Assembly: GCA_030746555.1 (NCBI GenBank)
Contig: JASLMK010000042.1
Location: 1 to 56,601 of the forward strand
Direction of reading: 5' to 3'
From: Planctomycetota bacterium
Lineage (GTDB): Bacteria; Planctomycetota; UBA1135; GCA-002686595
Length of the DNA stretch: 56,601 nt
Positions 52,301 through 56,601 of this stretch are shown here, piece after piece. Within the stretch, counting starts at the first letter, position 1, and the number at the start of each line of letters is the position of its first letter. A program made the translations under genes and the position numbers. The notes under the pieces are model-generated. The model ran no database searches and was not told the origin of the DNA. It saw only the letters and a program-made list of their open reading frames with translations.

Positions 52301-52579
52301 CGAGCGGATGCCATTGGCGGCCTTCTCGGGGACGCCTTCCTCCCGTTCGAGTGCGCGCAGGATCGTGCCGCGGCGCCGGTCGAGCTCGTTCAGCTCCTCC
52401 CGGCGGGCGACGAGGCGCCGGAGCACGCTCGGGAGCATGCCTCCAACGCGCGCGCGCCGGAAGCTGCCGATGAAGGACGGGCTGAGGCCGGCGTCGATCA
52501 TCTCGAACGCGCCGGAAATGTGCTCGACCTTGACCTTCAGTTCGCTGGCCAGGGTCTCGAGGATCGGGGTGGTCGTCAC
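49322..52579 (-). CDS. tex: Tex-family RNA-binding protein with long extensions
   Basis: 1085 residues, about 300 more than normal Tex, a nucleic-acid-binding transcription accessory factor. The Tex core is present: N-terminal helices, YqgF-like RNase-H fold (RLPVAGVDVNAKGDWTFAVV), helix-hairpin-helix region (SQLPGLDRAAAERLLERR) and an S1 domain (VVEGIVSNVASFGVFVDIGL). Two additions stand out. One is an acidic Ala/Asp/Glu/Ser-rich insert at about 138-230 inside the N-terminal domain. The other is a C-terminal tail of about 230 residues that starts Arg/Gly-rich (GRGGGRGPGRGRG) and ends with seven near-identical KKATK-type units, like histone H1 or Hc1. The usual RuvC-like aspartates were not all checked. 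Confidence 0.88.
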   Translation of the reverse strand: MTTTPILETLASELKVKVEHISGAFEMIDAGLSPSFIGSFRRARVGGMLPSVLRRLVARREELNELDRRRGTILRALEREEGVPEKAANGIRSCMDRFELEDRFLPFRRPEPEVQLALDRGLGGLADLLAKPLARSAAKADEGAEGAEAGGGAATADGEATDPPPQAEAEAAPAAGADADPSDGAAADAEPTAASSEGAEASAVESDAAASDADPSAASSAGPASEPAPPVRAEPDTGPRKGVAVQHAELTAELARVCTPYVSPDRDVHNEGEALAGATRILSDRLGRLPRLRQALRRVMRKNGTLSTRAMADAGKAGRFRSLLKLSQPLHQLQGHRLLALRQAQKERVLTTRISIDRKAALALVGKELCPRPNPAFEAVLQEVCARALDYRLLPAIEEQIRLELKERADAEAMRFLERHLRQLLLSPQLARRLPVAGVDVNAKGDWTFAVVDADGKLAHPEQRIETGEKDAAALGEELAAYFAGKGVNDFAVGHGGSSRAAVSRLRAAIAAGGGDAFVYIVTSAGLSSYANSELARRELDGAGVPGRMAVSLARRLQNPIGELVKVDARHLGLGPEQGLVSKANIRRLFRETTESCAAHVGCDVNHAELSFLSQLPGLDRAAAERLLERRATGPIESREALREEGILTEAEWTGTAAFLRVAGSPEPLDRTNLHPEQYPLARRILESVAGGVEEGLGRTGITRGLRREDFEVDEDTWRDLMRELAYPGRDPRQRLHRPILLDPGTDVAALPAGSVVEGIVSNVASFGVFVDIGLEEDAMIHISEVSDRYVRDAREMLSVGQIVRARLLDGTGQRPTLSLKKVPRERPTRGRSAGRGREGARQGGRARGGREERHEKRPNLRAAQTRRDGLGGAAPGGRGGNRGGGRGMGRGGGRGPGRGRGERDERVNLSEVNRAHGGLRNNPFAKFFGSEEAEPEPLGQAEVEASPEQASPPSPAPSGAVEEAAAQESGPEEGVTESPASADQQAEKKPTKKKATKKKAAKKKATKKKATKKKATKKKATKKKAGARGSEEVPVAEPSEVVEAGQADQVPAVEEAESPGCVEQASDPQSAAESASARSGDGDD
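49504..49619 (-). repeat. 15-bp tandem repeat coding the Lys-rich tail
   Basis: About seven copies of a 15-base unit (GCGACCAAGAAGAAG on the minus strand) encode ATKKK. The copies are nearly identical at the DNA level, so the tail can expand or contract by slippage. Confidence 0.8.
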
Positions 52580-52707
52580 GGTCGCTCCCCCGGCGGTGGG
52601 CCGGGGGTCATGAGAAGCGCGCGCACGGATGCGGCTCGGTCTGTCAGGGCTCGCGCGCGGCGGTTCACCTTGCGGAGCGTCGTCGTCAGGCCTTGTCGGC
52701 CGGCGAG

Positions 52708-52713
52708 ATTGTA
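52708..52713 (-). promoter_or_regulatory. TACAAT, candidate -10 of tex
   Basis: Good -10 match (TGTACAAT) on the minus strand, about 128 bases before the tex ATG, in a 207-base spacer that otherwise shows nothing. Confidence 0.4.
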
Positions 52714-52786
52714 CACGCTCCCCCGCCCGGGGATCGCGACGACCCGATCGCGCACCCCGAGGGGGGCGAGCGGCGCGCGCAGGGCC

Positions 52787-53359
52787 TCAGATCCGCACTT
52801 CCTGCGCGATGGTCTTCCCCAGACGCAGGCCCGAAGACTCGTCGATGCCCGTCACCAGATTGCCGTCGACCACGACCTGCCGGCCGGCGTAGCGTCCGCC
52901 GGCGCGTCGGATCTCCTCGGCCGCCTCCGCGGCACCCGTGACCCTGCGCTTGCTCAGGATTCCGGCCCGGGCGAGGGCGAGGGACGCGAGTCCCCAGGCT
53001 CCGATCAGCTTGCCGGTCGAGTCGGCCTCGGCGGCGAGGCGCAGCACGTCCGGATCGGAGAGGAACTCGCTGTCCCGCTCGCAGCCGACGAAGACCACTC
53101 CGACGTAGTCCGCCATCGACTCCTGCTTCAGGTCGCCATCGACCTGGAACTCGTCTTGCAGGCGGCCGGTCACGCAGGCCTCTGGCGAGAGGGACACGGC
53201 ACGCGTTCCCACGTGGACGTTGTTCAGGCTCGAGCGCACGTGGCGCAAGGTCTGGTCGTCGAAGCCGTCGCTCGGCACGGCGATCAACACGGTGCTCCGG
53301 CGCTCCTGGATCGCGAGCCCGTCGTCGTCGACTCCTGCGCTGTCCTGCTCGTCGGCCAT
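52787..53359 (-). CDS. DJ-1/PfpI-like protein lacking the nucleophilic Cys
   Basis: 190 residues from the ATG at 53359. The DJ-1/PfpI flavodoxin-like fold is recognisable from YVGVVFVGCERDSEFLSDPD, the long helix after it and RRVTGAAEAAEEIRRAGGRY. At the nucleophile elbow, where active members have Ala-Ile-Cys-His-Gly, this protein has GAWGLASLALA, so Gly123 replaces the cysteine. Deglycase or protease chemistry of the usual kind is therefore not expected. It may be a structural or sensor relative. The start has CACAAT 11 bases upstream. Confidence 0.7.
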   Translation of the reverse strand: MADEQDSAGVDDDGLAIQERRSTVLIAVPSDGFDDQTLRHVRSSLNNVHVGTRAVSLSPEACVTGRLQDEFQVDGDLKQESMADYVGVVFVGCERDSEFLSDPDVLRLAAEADSTGKLIGAWGLASLALARAGILSKRRVTGAAEAAEEIRRAGGRYAGRQVVVDGNLVTGIDESSGLRLGKTIAQEVRI

Positions 53360-53370
53360 GATGGTGGGAG

Positions 53371-53376
53371 ATTGTG
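53371..53376 (-). promoter_or_regulatory. CACAAT, weak -10 of DJ-1-like gene
   Basis: Same short spacing (11 bases) to the ATG at 53359 but lacks the first T. Confidence 0.3.
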
Positions 53377-53454
53377 CGCACTCGCCCCGGCAGTTCAAGG
53401 GGCAGTGGAACCCGGGGCGATTCCCGCGGCAGCCTCGTCAGTGCAGCGTCGGCC

Positions 53455-54486
53455 TCAAGCGGGCAGCTCGAACACCGAGACGCGCTGTTCCTCCGCCAGG
53501 AGACCGGCGCCGCTGGAGACCTGCCACGCGACCTGCTCATCGAGACCCGGGATGGCCCAGCTCCCCAGAGCGCGGCCGGTGAGGATGTCCCGGACCTCGA
53601 GCATCGCCCCGCGCACGACGTAGAGCTTGCCGCTATCGGAGGTGATGCTGATCTCGGGCACGGACTCCACGGGCGTCGTGGACAGGATCTCGAACCACGC
53701 ACCCGCCTGGCCGTCGGTGGCCGAGGCCGCAAGCCCCAGGAGCGAGAGCGTGTCGGCGACGACCTCGCCGTCCTGCTCCCACTCGCCGAGGGTGACGAGG
53801 AAGCGGCCGGCGAGCTCAGGAGGCAGGGCGGCCTGCAGGTCCGCCGTCAGGATCACCGCCTCGTCACCGCCGCCGGCGAGGCCGTGGATGCCAGGCAGCA
53901 AGCAGGGCACCAGGGAGGCCTCCGGCTCTCCCGTCAGGGCGTCGAGGGCCAGAACGCCGTAGGCGCCCGTCTCGGGTCTGCTGTACCCGACGAGGACCCG
54001 GTCGCCACAGCGTGCGATGTGGTGGATGCGCTCCTTGGGAGGCTCGTAGGCCCAGGCCACGGACATGAGCGGCGTCGAGATGGCAAACACGCGCTTGGCG
54101 TTGGCGCACAGGCAGAGGTCCTCGAAGACCATCGCCTCATCGAAGTCGCCGATGGCCTCGACGCCGAGCAACTTGCCCGTCTCGCGCTCCATGCGCACGA
54201 TGCGCTGGCCCTGCTCGCTAGGACCGAGGACGATCACCTCCTCGGGGCTGCCGAATCCGGCGGCGAAGCCGCGTCCGTAGCCCACCTCGCAGGGGGAGAG
54301 CCACAGGGTCTCACCCGTGTGGCGATCGAGAGCTCCGAGCTTGCCGGGAATGACGCTGTCCACCCACATCCCTCCGGCGGGGGGGTCGTAGCCGTGGACG
54401 AGCACCGGTCCCTCGGTCCCGAAGGCGATCCCGTCGATCTCGATCTCGAGCTCCCGGGACCACCGTCTGCGAGCCGTGCTGGTCAT
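53455..54486 (-). CDS. PQQ-type beta-propeller-like protein
   Basis: 343 residues without a signal peptide. Repeated blades of the type GKLGALDRHTGETLWLSP, RIVRMERETGKLLG, VLALDALTGEPEASLVP and LEVRDILTGRALGSWAIPG match the PQQ/WD-like pattern (A-x-D-x2-TG-x-x-x-W). It is therefore a cytoplasmic propeller, perhaps a protein-binding scaffold. The quinone-binding residues of true dehydrogenases are not apparent. TACCAT lies six bases before the ATG. Confidence 0.65.
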   Translation of the reverse strand: MTSTARRRWSRELEIEIDGIAFGTEGPVLVHGYDPPAGGMWVDSVIPGKLGALDRHTGETLWLSPCEVGYGRGFAAGFGSPEEVIVLGPSEQGQRIVRMERETGKLLGVEAIGDFDEAMVFEDLCLCANAKRVFAISTPLMSVAWAYEPPKERIHHIARCGDRVLVGYSRPETGAYGVLALDALTGEPEASLVPCLLPGIHGLAGGGDEAVILTADLQAALPPELAGRFLVTLGEWEQDGEVVADTLSLLGLAASATDGQAGAWFEILSTTPVESVPEISITSDSGKLYVVRGAMLEVRDILTGRALGSWAIPGLDEQVAWQVSSGAGLLAEEQRVSVFELPA

Positions 54487-54492
54487 GGGCGG

Positions 54493-54498
54493 ATGGTA
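54493..54498 (-). promoter_or_regulatory. TACCAT -10 box, leaderless propeller gene
   Basis: Minus strand reads TACCATccgcccATG, six bases. Confidence 0.5.
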
Positions 54499-54549
54499 GC
54501 AGCCTGAGAACCGGAGGTTGAAGAAGGAAACCGGCGCCCGACGCGCCGC

Positions 54550-56601
54550 TCAGTCGTCGGCCAGCGCCTTCTCGGCCAGGCTCTTGGGCAGGTCTTTGTA
54601 CTCGTGGTACTCCATCGAGTACGACCCGCGGCCTCCGGTGGCACCCCGCAGGGCGGAGGAGTACTGGAACATCTCGGCGATCGGGACCTGGGCGCGCACG
54701 ACCCGCAGATCGCCCTGGGAGTCCACCTCGCTCACCTCACCGCGCCGCGAGTTCAAGTCCCCCACGACCGAGCCGAGGTACTCCTCGGGCACGCGCACCT
54801 CGACCTTCATGATCGGCTCGAGGAGGACGAAGTTGCTCTCCATCGCCTGCCTGAAGGCGAGCATCCCCGCGTTGTGGAACGCGAGCTCGGAGGAGTCGAC
54901 CTCGTGCGCCTTCCCGTCGTAGAGGATCGCGCGCACGTTCACGAACTGGTGCCCGAGGCTCCCGCCGGCGTCGAACACCTCGCGCAGGCCCTGCTCCACG
55001 TTCTTGATGTACTCGCGGGGGACGTTGCCTCCCTTGACCTCATCCACGAACTCCATCCCGCCGTCTTCGGTCTGGGCGGTCTCGAAGCGCACGTGGACGA
55101 CTGCATACTGCCCGCGGCCGCCCGACTGGCGGATGTAGCGTGCCTCGGTGTCCACGCCGCGGTCGAGGCGCTGGCGATAGGCGACCTTGGGCCGGCCGGT
55201 GCGCACGTCGACCTTGTACTCGGTCCGAATGCGGTTGAGCAGCACCTCGAGGTGCAGTTCCCCCATGCCCGAGATGATCAGCTGGTCGGTCTGCTCGTTG
55301 CGCTTCGAGCGGAAGGTCGGGTCCTCGCGCATCAGCCGACCGATGGTGTCGCTCAGCTTGTCGCGGTCCTGGTTCTTCGCGGGCTCGATCGCCATCGAGA
55401 TCACCGTGTCGGGGAAGACGATCTCGCTCAGGGCGATCGGCGCCTCGGGATCGCACAGGGTGTCCCCGGTGACGCTCTGCTTCAGGCCCACCACCGCGGC
55501 GATCTCACCGGCGGGGATCGAGTCCACGTGCTCGCGCTTGTTGGCGTGGATGCGGACGATGCGCCCGACTCGCTCCATGCGCCCCAGGCGCGGGTTCTGG
55601 ACCTTGACACCCTTCTCGAGGACGCCCGAGTACACGCGCACGAAGGTCAAGTCGCCCGTCTGCTCGGCGATGGTCTTGAAGGCCATGGCCGAGAGCGGCG
55701 CCGCGGGATCGGCCTCGCGCGAAACCTCCTCGCCCGTCGCGGGGTCGGTGCCGACGACGGCGGGGATGTCCCGGGGGCTGGGGAGGAACTCGATGGTTGC
55801 GTCGAGCACGAAGCGCACTCCCTTGTGCTTGAGCGCCGAGCCCACCAGGACCGGCGTGATCTCCATGCCCAGGGTCCCCTTGCGCAAGGCCGAGAGCGCC
55901 AACTCGGGAGAGACCGGCTCGTCCTCGACGAACAGGTCGAGGAGATCCTCGTCGAACTCCGCGGCGACCTCGAGCAGCTCGTGCCGGCGCAGCTCCGCTT
56001 CCTCGCGCAGCTCCGCGGGGATCTCATCGGTTTCGCGCAGACCGCCGTCGGCCTCCTCGTCGAACTCGAAGAGCTTCATGCGGATGAGGTCGATGACCGC
56101 GAAGAACTCCCGCTCCGCTCCGACGGGCATCTGGATGGGCACGGGCCTGGCCCCGAGGCGGTCCCGAATGGAGTCGACGGCGGCGGAGAAATCCGCTCCG
56201 ACGCGGTCCATCTTGTTGATGAAGCAGATGCGCGGCACGCCGTAGCGGTCGGCCTGGCGCCAGACCGTCTCGGACTGCGCTTCCACGCCGCTGACGGCGT
56301 CGAAGACCGCGATCGCTCCGTCGAGGACGCGCAAGGAACGCTCGACCTCGGCGGTGAAGTCCACGTGTCCGGGCGTGTCGATGATGTTGATCGAGTGGTC
56401 GCGCCACTCACAGCTCGTGGCGGCCGACTGGATCGTGATGCCGCGACGCTGCTCCTCTTCGAGGAAGTCCATCGTCGCCTCGCCGTCGTGGACCTCGCCC
56501 GTACGGTGGATCTTCTCCGTCAGGAACAGGATCCGCTCGGTGACGGTCGTCTTGCCAGCATCGATGTGGGCCATGATGCCGATGTTGCGGTGGGTTGCGA
56601 G
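54550..56601 (-). CDS. fusA: Elongation factor G, N-terminus cut by window edge
   Basis: The reading frame continues past the right edge ([19 protein letters not shown]), so the ATG at 56574 is internal; about 683 residues are visible. It is a translational GTPase that moves tRNA and mRNA through the ribosome. Visible are G1 (AHIDAGKTT), switch I ([16 protein letters not shown]), G3 (DTPGHVDFT) and G4 (NKMD), then domains II-V ([36 protein letters not shown]). The switch I and the domain IV tip are of the canonical kind, so this is more likely the main EF-G than a paralogue such as EF-G2. No str-operon neighbours are on this side. Confidence 0.93.
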   Translation of the reverse strand, partial: LATHRNIGIMAHIDAGKTTVTERILFLTEKIHRTGEVHDGEATMDFLEEEQRRGITIQSAATSCEWRDHSINIIDTPGHVDFTAEVERSLRVLDGAIAVFDAVSGVEAQSETVWRQADRYGVPRICFINKMDRVGADFSAAVDSIRDRLGARPVPIQMPVGAEREFFAVIDLIRMKLFEFDEEADGGLRETDEIPAELREEAELRRHELLEVAAEFDEDLLDLFVEDEPVSPELALSALRKGTLGMEITPVLVGSALKHKGVRFVLDATIEFLPSPRDIPAVVGTDPATGEEVSREADPAAPLSAMAFKTIAEQTGDLTFVRVYSGVLEKGVKVQNPRLGRMERVGRIVRIHANKREHVDSIPAGEIAAVVGLKQSVTGDTLCDPEAPIALSEIVFPDTVISMAIEPAKNQDRDKLSDTIGRLMREDPTFRSKRNEQTDQLIISGMGELHLEVLLNRIRTEYKVDVRTGRPKVAYRQRLDRGVDTEARYIRQSGGRGQYAVVHVRFETAQTEDGGMEFVDEVKGGNVPREYIKNVEQGLREVFDAGGSLGHQFVNVRAILYDGKAHEVDSSELAFHNAGMLAFRQAMESNFVLLEPIMKVEVRVPEEYLGSVVGDLNSRRGEVSEVDSQGDLRVVRAQVPIAEMFQYSSALRGATGGRGSYSMEYHEYKDLPKSLAEKALADD

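Overview
The window is a very GC-rich bacterial chromosome segment (by eye about 70% G+C) with no plasmid, phage, rRNA or tRNA signature. The gene content points to Planctomycetota, probably a deep, high-GC lineage. The evidence is three EutN/CcmL-type microcompartment pentamer genes followed by a class II aldolase (the Planctomycetes/Verrucomicrobia arrangement), large secreted HEAT/TPR-type proteins of unknown function, a sulfatase-fold lipoprotein-like protein, and a secreted amidohydrolase ending in a Cys-containing domain that resembles tails of other planctomycetal exported proteins. The phylum call is an inference from families, not from a marker tree.

Layout. 1-3.2 kb: 3' end of a Clp ATPase, an 874-bp spacer holding a possible 34-residue membrane peptide with a perfect Shine-Dalgarno, a MATE transporter and an SDR-fold protein without the usual catalytic Ser/Tyr. 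3.3-6.4 kb: an operon of a parvulin-like exported foldase, three BMC-P shell genes and a fuculose-phosphate-type aldolase, with no hexameric BMC-H gene in the window. 6.4-12.3 kb (minus strand): asd with a 200-bp terminal-inverted-repeat element abutting its promoter, a FemAB-like acyltransferase, and a yugP-pgi-usp run. 12.4-19.7 kb: MerR regulator, carboxypeptidase-regulatory-repeat protein, SprT-like protease, CpsD-like ATPase and a large secreted protein. 19.7-23.4 kb: a three-gene biotin-dependent acyl-CoA carboxylase operon. 23.5-34.4 kb: sulfatase-like protein, epimerase-acpS, nth-cyaY, NTPase, yqgE, rlmD-like, amidohydrolase, an ANKH/MATE-like exporter and trmL. 34.6-42.8 kb: Na+/H+ antiporter, HEAT protein, and a Y-family polymerase next to a DnaE2-like polymerase. 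42.9-56.6 kb: a four-repeat Myb/SANT-like protein, PTS enzyme I, coiled-coil membrane protein, thioredoxin-like/TPR protein, an enlarged Tex with a histone-H1-like tail, a DJ-1-like protein without its cysteine, a beta-propeller protein and fusA (running off the right edge).

The most striking window-wide signal is not a gene. A TAnnnT hexamer (TAGGAT, TAGGCT, TATGCT, TACACT and similar) stands 6-14 nt before many start codons, often with no Shine-Dalgarno. If it is the -10 box, transcription would begin at or within a few bases of the ATG, so much of this genome would be read from leaderless or nearly leaderless mRNAs. The genes with clear Shine-Dalgarnos (the 34-aa ORF, second BMC-P, HEAT protein, Y-family polymerase, Myb-like protein) are internal to an operon or have longer leaders.

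Other points of interest are the mutasome-like pair whose Y-family member has Leu at the steric gate, the overlap of frataxin with an endonuclease III that lacks one cluster cysteine, and several enzymes that keep the fold but not the canonical catalytic residue.
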